The notes: generated by a model not told the origin, from the sequence alone. DNA of 15,148 bases from JBDTCS01 sp039923455 (GCA_039923455.1 JBDTCS010000049.1:1-15148); one strand, 5' to 3'. Numbered from the stretch's first letter, positions 1 through 8,452 are shown. Program-made: numbers and translations.

Positions 1-43
1 AATTCGAGATGCGCCAGGGAAGCAGGGAGACTATTCCGGTTTC

Positions 44-424
44 GTGCTCTTAATTCTCGAGGACTTTGACGAGATCCGCGCGTACCTTTCTCGCCATTTC
101 ATACAACACCATTATGATGTATTCTCCTCAGCGACACTTCGTGATGCACTCGCGATCGCATGGGAGGAGACTCCTACCGCAATCTTAATTGATTATATGA
201 TAAGCGGTGAAACGGCCTTTCGCGCGATCGAACGGCTTCACGAGGCTGCTCCTCAAAGCTATATTGTGCTCGTCGGAGGGACTGGTACGGAAGAGATCAA
301 GCAGCATGCTTTGACGGTAGGTGCCTCGCAGGTGCTTCCGAGGGCATATACAATTTCGGATATGGATAATATCGTCCGAGATGCCACAACAAAGTTTGGA
401 GATCAAGCTATAGCCGCCTTCTAA
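44..424 (+). CDS. Stand-alone response-regulator receiver domain protein, degenerate
   Basis: A single CheY-like receiver domain with no output domain. The acidic pair E6/D7 lies in the first strand (LILEDFDE) and the likely phospho-acceptor is D50 at the end of the third strand (AILIDYM). Two normally invariant residues are altered. The Thr/Ser after the fourth strand is replaced in IVLVGG (Val/Gly), and the Lys of the usual KP motif is Arg (LPR, R100). Phosphorylation-coupled switching may therefore be weakened or lost. The start is a GTG with a purine-rich AGGGAGA about 13 bases upstream. The reading frame stays open to the left edge from base 2, so a longer N-terminus or an upstream domain outside the window is possible. 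No histidine kinase lies nearby. Receiver fold: confident. Active signalling: unsure. Confidence 0.75.
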   Translation: MLLILEDFDEIRAYLSRHFIQHHYDVFSSATLRDALAIAWEETPTAILIDYMISGETAFRAIERLHEAAPQSYIVLVGGTGTEEIKQHALTVGASQVLPRAYTISDMDNIVRDATTKFGDQAIAAF

Positions 425-493
425 ATTGTCAGTATTGTAAGATGGCTTCGGGATAATGACGCCTCAAGATCCAAAAATTAGGAGGAAATAACT

Positions 494-595
494 CTGAAAC
501 AGAGTCTTCACACGCTGACGGAGGAGTTGAAACAATATTTTGATGTCATCAGCGTTGCATCCCGTGCACTGCAAACCGTCGAGATCGCAAGGTAA
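494..595 (+). CDS. Candidate 33-residue micro-ORF with strong Shine-Dalgarno and CTG start
   Basis: Within the 200-base gap between the receiver gene and the cupin gene, a near-perfect Shine-Dalgarno (AGGAGGA, 480-486) is followed after 7 bases by a CTG codon. That codon opens a 33-codon frame ending in TAA. The peptide would be amphipathic and probably helical (TLTEELKQYF then DVISVASRAL). The spacing is ideal, but CTG is a rare start and no ATG, GTG or TTG sits at that position. It could be a true small protein, the decayed start of a lost gene, or chance. I do not recognise the peptide. Confidence 0.25.
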   Translation: MKQSLHTLTEELKQYFDVISVASRALQTVEIAR

Positions 596-624
596 AATCT
601 AAACTAAATACGCTCAAAACTATA

Positions 625-1017
625 ATGTCATTTCTTACGAATATTATTTATGATACGACCGAGAACCAAAATTTTCGAACGGTTCTCTATACCGGCAAAA
701 AGTCGCAACTCGTGCTCATGAACATTCCACCGGGTGGTGAGATAGGACTTGAGACCCATCCGAATGTCGAACAGACACTATTTATCCTTAGCGGCACCGG
801 TACCGCTATACTCGATGGCGAATCACGGCCTATCAAGACCGGCGACGCACTCGTGGTTACACCTGGTACGGCACATAATGTCGTTAACTCCAGCGAGCAG
901 GCGATGAAGATCTACACGGTCTATGCTCCACCTAACCACATCGAAGGACGGGTCCATGCGACAAAGGCGGATGCCGATGCGGACGAGGAAGATGAGGCCT
1001 ACACGTCGCCCGTATAG
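625..1017 (+). CDS. Cupin-fold protein, mannose-6-phosphate isomerase-like
   Basis: A 130-residue single-domain cupin. Motif 1 lies around residues 38-56, with H45 and E49 in GLETHPNVEQ followed by the glycine-rich SGTGTAILDG turn. Motif 2 is at residues 73-88, with PGTAHNVVN giving H84. Together these provide a partial metal-ligand set; the usual second His of HxH is not present (HPN). The C-terminal tail runs through APPNHIEGRVHATK into a short acidic DADADEEDE stretch, which is typical of the small cupins annotated as mannose-6-phosphate isomerase-like in Bacteroidota and Firmicutes. Length is normal for the family. The real substrate is unknown, and true sugar isomerase activity should not be assumed. 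No convincing Shine-Dalgarno precedes the ATG. Family confident, function open. Confidence 0.9.
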   Translation: MSFLTNIIYDTTENQNFRTVLYTGKKSQLVLMNIPPGGEIGLETHPNVEQTLFILSGTGTAILDGESRPIKTGDALVVTPGTAHNVVNSSEQAMKIYTVYAPPNHIEGRVHATKADADADEEDEAYTSPV

Positions 1018-1061
1018 GCAACTCGTGTGTGCTGCTATCGGTAAACGCATGAGTTGCCGGG

Positions 1062-1193
1062 ATGACGGAAGCCGACGTCATGGTGATCGGCCCGGAAGGT
1101 CGTGAGCGATGTCAAGTCTCGCTTGCGGCCGCTCTCGGCGTTATGCGCCCGAGATTAGTTGAATCAGCAAGATCGCGGGGGCTGCTCAGTTGA
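1062..1193 (+). CDS. Candidate 43-residue ORF overlapping the next gene's start
   Basis: The cupin-to-synthetase gap holds an ATG frame of 43 codons. Its TGA stop (1191-1193) overlaps the TTG start proposed for the synthetase (1190-1192), the arrangement expected for translational coupling. The peptide begins MTEADVMVIGPEGRE and ends in a basic helix-like segment. The DNA here is richer in GC than its flanks and includes a GCGGCCGC octamer at 1125-1132. There is no clear Shine-Dalgarno, and I do not recognise the sequence. It could be a leader peptide, a gene remnant, or chance. Confidence 0.2.
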   Translation: MTEADVMVIGPEGRERCQVSLAAALGVMRPRLVESARSRGLLS

Positions 1194-1217
1194 ACGAAAC
1201 TTCTCAGTTGAACGAAA
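1185..1217 (+). repeat. 15-base direct repeat, period 18, at the synthetase start
   Basis: CTCAGTTGAACGAAA occurs identically at 1185-1199 and 1203-1217. Each copy carries an in-frame TTG (1190 and 1208), so the repeat duplicates a potential start codon and encodes LNETSQ followed by LNERE. It adds uncertainty to the synthetase start and may reflect a recent slippage duplication. Confidence 0.8.
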
Positions 1218-3499
1218 GAGAATACATCACTAATTTTAACTGCACGATGAATATCGAGATATTGGATCATGCTTCACAAATGATCCTGCCTGCGAACGTA
1301 CTTAGTGATCGAAGGGCAAACGCTTCGCAACACCCGTTAGAAGTTTTCTTTCATCCGAAACGAGTTGCGGTCATAGGTGCAACGGATCGTCCTGGTAGTC
1401 CCGGTCAGGCATTGATGGCGAATCTCATATCTCGAAATGCAAATGACTTCGAAGTCTTTGCAGTTAATCCAATGCGTGCGAAGATCGCTGACAGAATTTC
1501 TTATCCATCGATCTGTGATGTACCGGGCGAAATAGATCTTGCGATCATCGTTACTCCGGCAAACACCGTTCCTGATATCATCAGCGAATGCGTCTCGGCT
1601 GGTGTTCGAGGTGTAATCGTTATCTCTGCTGGATTCAGAGAGTTTGGCGAGACTGGCAAAGAATTAGAAAGAAAAATCTGCGAACGTATTCAAGGATCGC
1701 AACTTCGCGTCATCGGACCAAATTGCATCGGAGTCATGAATCCCGTAACGGGATTAAATGCAACGTTTGCGAGAAAGTCGGCGCATCCCGGAAGCGTAGC
1801 GTTCATAAGTCAGAGCGGTGCATTGTGCACCGCGATCTTGGATTGGAGCGTCTCGGAGGCACTCGGTTTTAGTGCGTTCGTTTCCACCGGCTCGATGCTC
1901 GATGTGGGTTGGGGAGATCTTATCGAGTATCTTGGCACCGATCCAGCAACAGAGTCGATCGTTATATATATGGAATCGATTGGTGATGCGAGAAGCTTTC
2001 TCGAAGCGGCTACAACGGTTGCAGTTCACAAACCGATTATCGTTATCAAAGCAGGGCGAACGGAAGCCGCGGCCAAAGCTGCCGCTTCGCATACCGGCAC
2101 GATGACCGGAAGTGATGCTGTGCTCGATGCTGCTTTTCGAAGAGCCGGTGTGCTTCGTGTCGATTGGATCGGCGATCTGTTTCATATTGCAGAAGTGCTC
2201 GCAAAGCAAGCACATCCAAAAGGGAGACGCCTCGCCATAGTTACCAACGCAGGTGGGCCGGGAGTTCTCGCGGCAGATGCACTGATGCTCGGAGGTGGCG
2301 AGTTAGCAACGTTATCGCAGCACACGATGGACGCACTCGATGCGATCTTGCCCGCGCATTGGAGCCGTGGCAATCCGATCGACATACTTGCGGACGCTTC
2401 AGAAGAAACCTTCGAGCGCGCTGTCGAACTCGCAATGCATGATGAAGGCTGCGACGGCGTGCTTGCGATTACTGCTCCACTTGTCGCGGCTCGACCGCTC
2501 ACGATGGCGAAGAGCATTGCGAAATATGCAGATCTTGGAAAGCCGCTGCTTGCGGCGTTCATGGGAGGAGACACGGTCTCGGATGCGGAAGGATTGATGA
2601 GCCGAGGCGGCATTCCGACCTTCGCATTTCCGGATGATGCGGTTCGTGTATTTAATTACATGTGGAAGTATAGCGAAAATCTTTCGACACTCGAAAGTGC
2701 AACGCTTCCGATTAGAAGTGTAGCGTTGGCGTCACCCATGTCAACGATCATTGAACTCGCACTGCAAGAGGGCAGAACAGTCTTGACGGAAGTCGAATCA
2801 AAGGAATTGCTTGCGTCATTTGGAATACCGGTCGTACCCACTAAAGCCGCAGTGAATGTAGAAGAGGCAATTCATGCGGCGAGAAGCACCGGCTTTCCTG
2901 TAGTCGTCAAGTTGCTCTCGAAAACAATTACGCATAAATCAGACATCGGTGGTGTCAGGTTAAATCTTCACACGGAGGATGATGTCCGCAGAGCCTTCGA
3001 TGATATCCGTGCAGCTGTAGTCGCACACGCAAGCGCGCAGGACTTTTGTGGAGTTTCCGTGCAACCGATGGTTCGTTACGACGGATTTGAATTGATCCTT
3101 GGTAGTAGTATTGATGCACAATTCGGTCCGGTGATCTTGTTTGGGGCCGGTGGTGTGTTTGCAGAGGTTATGAAAGATGCCGTGCTGGAGTTGCCACCGC
3201 TGAATCAATGGCTCGCGAGACGAATGATAGATCAAACTCAGATATCGCGCGCCCTAAAAGGTGTACGAGGGAGAGCACCCATCAACAGCCAGGCATTGGA
3301 ATCCGTACTGATCAACTTTAGTAATCTTATTCTTGATCAACCATGGATATCCGAGATCGATATCAATCCACTCATCGCTTCATCCGAAGGATGCTTGGCG
3401 CTCGACGCGCGCGTGCTATTGCACGATGCCGCAACACCAATTGATCAGTTGCCTCGCGCGGCCATGAATTTTGGAGCGAAGTCCGCTCGCCTGGCATAG
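1190..3499 (+). CDS. ADP-forming acetyl/acyl-CoA synthetase, fused alpha-beta form
   Basis: This enzyme family interconverts acyl-CoA + ADP + Pi and acid + CoA + ATP, and in fermenters conserves energy from acetyl-CoA in the cytoplasm. The order is alpha then beta in one chain. The N-terminal CoA-binding Rossmann domain is at about 52-150 (VAVIGATDRPGSPG). The succinyl-CoA-ligase-like domains span about 200-480, with the predicted phosphorylated histidine H301 in AAASHTGTMTGSD. The ATP-grasp domain is at about 525-740 (GFPVVVKLLSKTITHKSDIGGV, ending EIDINPL). There is no C-terminal GNAT domain, so it is not the longer Pat-type acetyltransferase fusion. The TTG at 1190 gives 769 residues. ATG 1247 (residue 20) is an equally plausible start, because the domain homology begins only near residue 50. 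Acetyl versus other acyl preference cannot be read from the sequence. Confidence 0.88.
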   Translation: MNETSQLNEREYITNFNCTMNIEILDHASQMILPANVLSDRRANASQHPLEVFFHPKRVAVIGATDRPGSPGQALMANLISRNANDFEVFAVNPMRAKIADRISYPSICDVPGEIDLAIIVTPANTVPDIISECVSAGVRGVIVISAGFREFGETGKELERKICERIQGSQLRVIGPNCIGVMNPVTGLNATFARKSAHPGSVAFISQSGALCTAILDWSVSEALGFSAFVSTGSMLDVGWGDLIEYLGTDPATESIVIYMESIGDARSFLEAATTVAVHKPIIVIKAGRTEAAAKAAASHTGTMTGSDAVLDAAFRRAGVLRVDWIGDLFHIAEVLAKQAHPKGRRLAIVTNAGGPGVLAADALMLGGGELATLSQHTMDALDAILPAHWSRGNPIDILADASEETFERAVELAMHDEGCDGVLAITAPLVAARPLTMAKSIAKYADLGKPLLAAFMGGDTVSDAEGLMSRGGIPTFAFPDDAVRVFNYMWKYSENLSTLESATLPIRSVALASPMSTIIELALQEGRTVLTEVESKELLASFGIPVVPTKAAVNVEEAIHAARSTGFPVVVKLLSKTITHKSDIGGVRLNLHTEDDVRRAFDDIRAAVVAHASAQDFCGVSVQPMVRYDGFELILGSSIDAQFGPVILFGAGGVFAEVMKDAVLELPPLNQWLARRMIDQTQISRALKGVRGRAPINSQALESVLINFSNLILDQPWISEIDINPLIASSEGCLALDARVLLHDAATPIDQLPRAAMNFGAKSARLA

Positions 3500-3530
3500 C
3501 ATCTTCTTCACCAAAGACTGATGTGATGCC
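3493..3530. repeat. Imperfect inverted repeat overlapping the synthetase stop
   Basis: The left arm 3493-3503 (GGCATAGCATC) and right arm 3520-3530 (GATGTGATGCC) pair at 9 of 11 positions around a 16-base loop and include the TAG stop. Only A-rich sequence follows, with no T-run, so this is at best a weak terminator or mRNA 3'-end stabiliser. Confidence 0.3.
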
Positions 3531-3576
3531 AATAGAAGTGTAAATTTATCTTCCACCATATTGCGCGCGATTTGCT

Positions 3577-3582
3577 TATAAT
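3577..3582 (+). promoter_or_regulatory. Possible -10 element (TATAAT) in the 3500-3684 gap
   Basis: The 185-base gap before the lipoprotein gene holds one perfect TATAAT, about 100 bases upstream of the ATG. No -35 hexamer lies at normal spacing (TTGCGC at 3561 is only 10 bases away), and it does not fit the Bacteroidota TAnnTTTG form. It is recorded as the only promoter-like string in the gap. Confidence 0.2.
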
Positions 3583-3684
3583 CCGCGTAATAGGTTGAAA
3601 CCGTTGACTCTGAGGAGTTGGCATTAGAGTTGGATAGAATATTCCTTTAACTCAAGCATTTATTCAAAACCCACTCTAGGCCTC

Positions 3685-4410
3685 ATGAAAATTTATTTAC
3701 ATTTAACCCTACTCTTGACAGTTCTGGCAATAGCTGGTTGTACCGATCATGTCACCAACATGATGGCTTCTACCTATCATAGCGTACCACTGACTATCGG
3801 AACGGGGAACGCCACTACATGGATCACGACCGATGGATCAGGCAACCTGAGTGCAATCGGGATCACGATCTCGGACGCAGCGCTTGCAAGTCTGGGAACA
3901 CATGACTCGATGTATGAACTTCCGATGCCAACCGGGATCTCATGCGCTTTCAAGAGTATCGCACTCGACTTTGCGACACATGATAATGCACCGTATAATC
4001 TTCCGCACCTCGATCCACATTTTATGCTGATCGATATGGCAACTCGAATGGGCATCATGGACACCGAAGATAGAATGATGCCGACCAATATGATGATGCC
4101 GTCCGGCTATCGTTCGGATGGCATGTCCGAATTGATGATGGGCGTCCATTGGATGGATACGACCGGTTCGGAGTTCCACGGCTCTCCGTTCGAGTGCACC
4201 TTTGATTACGGCACCTCAAAGGGCGACATGATCTTTTATGAATTGATGTGTGAAAAGGCATCACTCGAGAGTCATAAAGCGTTCAATAAGACGATTCGCA
4301 AGCCAACGATGATGGGCGGGATGATGATGTCGATGACAATTCCTTCGGCCTACAAAGTGAGCTATGATCAGAATGGTCACACTACCACTTTCGAACTAAA
4401 CGGTTTCTGA
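3685..4410 (+). CDS. Methionine-rich lipoprotein, DUF5602/TTHB210-like
   Basis: The N-terminus is a lipoprotein signal: a hydrophobic stretch, then lipobox AIAG-C with lipidated Cys19, so the protein should be anchored in an outer or periplasmic-facing membrane. The remainder resembles, from memory, the DUF5602/TTHB210-like family. The opening segment IGTGNATTWITTDGSGNLSAIGI (about 38-60) comes first, then an HLDPHF block with H108 and H112, then MMGVHWMDTTGSEFHGSPF (151-169) with H155 and H165, and a following Gly-rich strand. These clustered His residues suggest a metal site, which is inference. About 26 of 241 residues are Met, in runs such as MMPTNMMMP and MMGGMMMSM, which can bind soft metals such as copper. 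Function is unknown. The gene lies 42 bases before tyrosine phenol-lyase and may be co-transcribed with it. Confidence 0.7.
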   Translation: MKIYLHLTLLLTVLAIAGCTDHVTNMMASTYHSVPLTIGTGNATTWITTDGSGNLSAIGITISDAALASLGTHDSMYELPMPTGISCAFKSIALDFATHDNAPYNLPHLDPHFMLIDMATRMGIMDTEDRMMPTNMMMPSGYRSDGMSELMMGVHWMDTTGSEFHGSPFECTFDYGTSKGDMIFYELMCEKASLESHKAFNKTIRKPTMMGGMMMSMTIPSAYKVSYDQNGHTTTFELNGF

Positions 4411-4452
4411 TCTACCATACTCGCTGGTTTCGTACAAACAAATTCTTAGAGC

Positions 4453-5841
4453 ATGAATAAATTGAAGAAGAGAGCTTGGGCCGAGCCGTTCAAGATCAAA
4501 GTCGTAGAGCCGTTACGCATCACGACACGTGAATACCGCAAACGTGCGCTGGAAGAAGCCGGATACAATACCTTCCTACTCCGATCGCGAGATGTGTATA
4601 TCGATCTGCTGACCGACAGCGGCACCAACGCGATGAGCGACAATCAATGGGCAGGAATGATGCTCGGGGACGAAGCCTATGCCGGCAGCGAGAATTTCTA
4701 TCATCTCGAGAGTGCCGTGCAAAAATTTTACGGCTACAAGTATCTCGTACCGACGCATCAAGGGCGCGCAGCCGAGCATCTCATCTCAAAGATTCTCATT
4801 AAGCCAGGTGATTACGTGCCGGGCAATATGTACTTCACCACGACGCGACTTCATCAGGAACTCGCCGGCGGGACGTTCGTAGATGTCATTATCGATGAAG
4901 CACATGATCCGGAAAGCTTGCATCCATTTAAAGGTAACATAGATCTTGGCAAACTTGCAGAGCTTATTGAGCGAGTTGGAAGCGAGAAAATTGCTTATCT
5001 CACGGTCGCTGCAACTGTGAATATGGCGGGTGGTCAACCGATATCCATGCAAAACCTGCGTGATATTCGAAAGCTGACACATCGGCACAACATCACCGTA
5101 GTACTTGACGCTACTCGTGCGATGGAGAATGCGTACTTCATCAAAATGCGCGAGCCTGGATTTGAGTCACATTCGATAGCGGAAATTTTGCTCGAGATGT
5201 GCTCCTACACAGATGCAGCTACGATGAGTGGAAAGAAAGATCTACTCGTGAATATCGGCGGCTTTCTTGCACTTAACGATCCAGATGTATTCGAAGAAGC
5301 AAGAAACCTCGTTGTTGTTTATGAAGGATTGCACACATACGGCGGCCTCGCCGGTCGTGACCTCGAAGCAATGGCTCGTGGGATTGTGGAGGCAGTCGAA
5401 GAAGATCATCTTCGTGCTCGCATCGGACAGGTAGAATATGTAGGAGAGCAACTGCAATCGATCGGAATTCCGATCGTACTCCCAATTGGGGGTCATGCCG
5501 TGTTTCTCGATGCGAAGCGTTTTCTACCTCGAGTCAAGCATCTGGAATTTCCAGCGCAGACGCTATCAGCAGAGCTCTATCTCGAGAGTGGCATTCGTTC
5601 AATGGAGCGAGGCATCGTATCTGCCGGACGTAATGCCAAGACAGGCGAGCACAATATTCCATCGCTAGAACTTGTTCGGCTCACATTCCCGCGACGAGTG
5701 TACACGCAAGCACATTGTGATGTTGTTGCTGAAGCGGTAGAAGCTGTCTATGCACGGAGAGATGAAATCCGCGGACTTGACATGATCTACGAGCCCAAAT
5801 ACCTTCGCTTCTTTCAAACAAGATTCAAACGGCTTGAGTAA
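4453..5841 (+). CDS. tpl: Tyrosine phenol-lyase (beta-tyrosinase)
   Basis: This PLP enzyme splits L-tyrosine into phenol, pyruvate and ammonia (EC 4.1.99.2). It is 462 residues and aligns end to end, as recalled, with Citrobacter tyrosine phenol-lyase at a constant offset of five. PLP lysine K262 sits in MSGKKD, Y76 in GDEAYAGSE, T129 in YFTTTR, D219 and R222 in LDATR, and F453-F454 in LRFFQTRF. The discriminating segment SMERGIVSAGR carries Met384 and Arg386, equivalent to the tyrosine-selecting Met379/Arg381. Tryptophanases instead carry a VEIG-type segment there, so I prefer tyrosine phenol-lyase over tryptophanase. The family needs a monovalent cation and is cytosolic. No aromatic permease or dedicated regulator adjoins it. 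The upstream lipoprotein gene is 42 bases away on the same strand. Confidence 0.92.
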   Translation: MNKLKKRAWAEPFKIKVVEPLRITTREYRKRALEEAGYNTFLLRSRDVYIDLLTDSGTNAMSDNQWAGMMLGDEAYAGSENFYHLESAVQKFYGYKYLVPTHQGRAAEHLISKILIKPGDYVPGNMYFTTTRLHQELAGGTFVDVIIDEAHDPESLHPFKGNIDLGKLAELIERVGSEKIAYLTVAATVNMAGGQPISMQNLRDIRKLTHRHNITVVLDATRAMENAYFIKMREPGFESHSIAEILLEMCSYTDAATMSGKKDLLVNIGGFLALNDPDVFEEARNLVVVYEGLHTYGGLAGRDLEAMARGIVEAVEEDHLRARIGQVEYVGEQLQSIGIPIVLPIGGHAVFLDAKRFLPRVKHLEFPAQTLSAELYLESGIRSMERGIVSAGRNAKTGEHNIPSLELVRLTFPRRVYTQAHCDVVAEAVEAVYARRDEIRGLDMIYEPKYLRFFQTRFKRLE

Positions 5842-5919
5842 CTCAAGTCGTTCAATCGGCATTCAAATATCGGCAGAATTGTTAACAAACTTCTACGCGT
5901 AACGCGGTCGCGAAGATTG

Positions 5920-8421
5920 TTATTGTTTAACCACCTTCATGGATTGCGTCTTCGACTTCGATTGGATTGTCAGAAAGTAAACACCGCTTGTAAATTTTTC
6001 GAATGGCAGCGTTGCCGTCTGAAGTCCTGGTTCCGTTATGTGCTGATCCAAGAGCACTTGACCAAGTGCATTCATCACAACAATGCGAGTCAAGCGGTCA
6101 TCAGCATTGGATGCGTTAAGTGTCAGCTCCGAGGTGATAGGATTCGGATATGCAGTTATGTCACGGCCGGGCGCCAAGGTTGAAACCTCAACACCGCTAG
6201 ACGGTTTTACAACAACCGTAATATCTTTCGTTGTCATGTGAAGATCATCGAATGCGCGCAACGTGAAGACATAGTTGCCTACGACTGTCAAACCACTAAC
6301 GCTCGAAATCGCACACCCTTGATGATCGAATGTCGGTGAAGAACCAGCAGGGGATGATTTGATTGCCCACCAATGCCGAAGCAGTTGACCTCCCGGATCG
6401 CTCGTGGCTCCAGTCAATTCCGTTGCACTCGATGGTAGAGTCAAATTCGCTGGCGTTGCAGTAATAGAATTAATCACAGGTCCGGCGCTTGCTGGATGGA
6501 CTCTGCAAATAACTTGGGCTGTGAGATCCGGATGCCCGGGATTTGTTACGCTTACGTGAAAAACATAATCGCCCGGCACAGTCATCTTCGAAGCCTGTGC
6601 GCGAATACTTACATAAATATAGATCGTAGTATCCAAAAATGCATTCGCCCCGTTCGGCTGACTGACGAGTGTCCACTTCCCTCGACCATTAAAGCTTGAG
6701 TTAGCAAGATCACCGACCCCTACTTGCACCGTGACCGATGAAGTCGGAAGCTCGATGTTTGCATGCGTCGTATCTCCCGGATCGGTGAACACGAGTCCGT
6801 ACGGAGGTGCGATTCTAAAACCAGCTTGTCCAAGAACGGGTGGAGGATTCGATGCGTAAACTAATATATATATTTTCTTTGATGAGACATTCGATCCGTC
6901 CGATACACTGATATTAAAGATGTAAGTCCCTGCGACGGAGAGCCCGTTCACTGCTGTAGATGCAACACTCGTGGTCGCGATGAGCGCATTCGCACCACCG
7001 GGTTGTGAATCAACGCTCCATGTGTAGGTGAGTGGATCCAGTTCAGGGTCACTCGCCTTAACAGTTAGTACTGTGCTTGCAGTCGGTGCGACCAAATACC
7101 CCGGGTTTGCAAAATAGGTCATGATCGTTGGCGCATGATTTTTCCCGGAGTAGGGATAGAGCGTGGTGATCACGCTACCGCCTCCAACATTTTGGAGAGT
7201 GATGCTACCAGAGCCATCCACAGTTTGCACACCACTCTCTGTGAATGCATTCACACCCGGTGAAGCCTGAGAGCGTCCATAACTTCCTGCGGGTAATCCG
7301 CTAAGAGTAACAGCACGCGTGGTGCCGCCGTTGATAATAACAGTCGTGACGGCATTATTCCGCACAAACGAAAGCACACGCACGAGTGAATCACTTGATG
7401 TTGCTAAAACTCGAACTGCACCCGGCCTCACATAATGCATAAGTTGCCGCAAGCGGATATACGTATTCGATAACGTAAAACCTGTGTTGCCGCCGGTTGG
7501 AACGAGTGTGTTCGAGCCACTGAATGCAATCTCCCAATACGAAACTCCGCCGAGCGTAAGATCGCTGTAGAGATCATCGAGCGTGGGATTTCCCATCTCC
7601 GTTTGTGCTGTTGTGATCCCTTTCGATTTTGCAAAATCACGAAGGTACGTTCGGTATGGATCGGCGGTGCCGTAGTTATGATACGATATACGACCGACAT
7701 ACTTCCAAAGGTCGGAATCGTTTTGTACCGGTGTGATAAAATTCCAATCGGTTTGAGGCGCGATGGCTTCTGCATATTGTGTCCGAGTTGCGAGACCAAG
7801 CTGTAGCAATCTCGGTCCAAGTGCTTTGGTATCTTCGGTCAGAATTTGTGTTGTAAATACCCCGTTTGGTTCGTTCGCGATAACATCATATTTAATGTCG
7901 ATGCCATAATTGTTTTTCCACCAAAGTGCCCCAGCCCAGATTTGTTGCGCACGCTCGCCGGGATGATTTAGTACCCAAGGTTTCAGAGAAGTCGCAGCGG
8001 TCGAATAAGTGGGGCTGGAATAGAACGACGTCTTGAAGCCGTTCGATTCTACTCGATTCTTGAAGTACACCGTATAGTCTGCGATTCTTTGATCGAGAGT
8101 AGGCGCATAAAACTTCGTCCAATCTATCGAATCGCAATCACCGTTATCCATTCCGGTGCCGTCGGGCCGAGGCCCGATTTCCCAAACGCGCGAACCAGTC
8201 AGACCAAGATCATCTATAAGAAAATCCAACATTTGGTGATTGATGGTATCTCCGATTGCCTGACCGATCGAGTAATTGAGACTGCTGAATACTCCGCCAC
8301 CATGACCCCAGCCTTCGATCGTTTGGAATTTTGTCGTGGAGTCGACCTTGATGTTGACTTGTGCGCGAGCCGTGGCAGTCACAACAAAAAATGCGATCAC
8401 AAAGAATACCCTGATTTTCAT
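5920..8421 (-). CDS. Secreted GH30-like glycoside hydrolase with PKD-type repeats and T9SS sorting domain
   Basis: This is an 833-residue exported enzyme. The signal peptide spans 1-20 and is cleaved after ARA. A GH30-like TIM barrel follows at about 22-330, opening with FQTIEGWGHGGG. The predicted acid/base is Glu184 (VIANEPNG) and the predicted nucleophile Glu275 (AQTEMGNP). A side beta-sandwich occupies about 332-425. Three PKD/Ig-like repeats follow at about 429-523, 527-643 and 646-739, each with a G-x-Y-x-F strand (GTYIFNISVSD, GDYVFHVSV, GNYVFTLRAFD). The C-terminus (about 745-833; YPNPITSELTLN, then GVYFLTI and a basic end) is a type A T9SS sorting domain. The substrate could be xylan or another beta-glycan and cannot be told here. 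No SusC/D pair or other carbohydrate genes adjoin it. No Shine-Dalgarno precedes the ATG, as is common in Bacteroidota. Confidence 0.88.
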   Translation of the reverse strand: MKIRVFFVIAFFVVTATARAQVNIKVDSTTKFQTIEGWGHGGGVFSSLNYSIGQAIGDTINHQMLDFLIDDLGLTGSRVWEIGPRPDGTGMDNGDCDSIDWTKFYAPTLDQRIADYTVYFKNRVESNGFKTSFYSSPTYSTAATSLKPWVLNHPGERAQQIWAGALWWKNNYGIDIKYDVIANEPNGVFTTQILTEDTKALGPRLLQLGLATRTQYAEAIAPQTDWNFITPVQNDSDLWKYVGRISYHNYGTADPYRTYLRDFAKSKGITTAQTEMGNPTLDDLYSDLTLGGVSYWEIAFSGSNTLVPTGGNTGFTLSNTYIRLRQLMHYVRPGAVRVLATSSDSLVRVLSFVRNNAVTTVIINGGTTRAVTLSGLPAGSYGRSQASPGVNAFTESGVQTVDGSGSITLQNVGGGSVITTLYPYSGKNHAPTIMTYFANPGYLVAPTASTVLTVKASDPELDPLTYTWSVDSQPGGANALIATTSVASTAVNGLSVAGTYIFNISVSDGSNVSSKKIYILVYASNPPPVLGQAGFRIAPPYGLVFTDPGDTTHANIELPTSSVTVQVGVGDLANSSFNGRGKWTLVSQPNGANAFLDTTIYIYVSIRAQASKMTVPGDYVFHVSVTNPGHPDLTAQVICRVHPASAGPVINSITATPANLTLPSSATELTGATSDPGGQLLRHWWAIKSSPAGSSPTFDHQGCAISSVSGLTVVGNYVFTLRAFDDLHMTTKDITVVVKPSSGVEVSTLAPGRDITAYPNPITSELTLNASNADDRLTRIVVMNALGQVLLDQHITEPGLQTATLPFEKFTSGVYFLTIQSKSKTQSMKVVKQ

Positions 8422-8452
8422 AATGGACTGATCCAGTGTTTAGGACAAGGAG

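Noticed and set aside
4453..5841. Tryptophanase (tnaA) as the identity of this PLP enzyme
   Set aside because: The SMERGI segment and other key residues match tyrosine phenol-lyase, not the VEIG type of tryptophanases.
5842..5919. CTTC...GAAG terminator in the convergent gap between tpl and the GH30-like gene
   Set aside because: The stem is broken by a three-base bulge and has no T-run; it is too weak to call.
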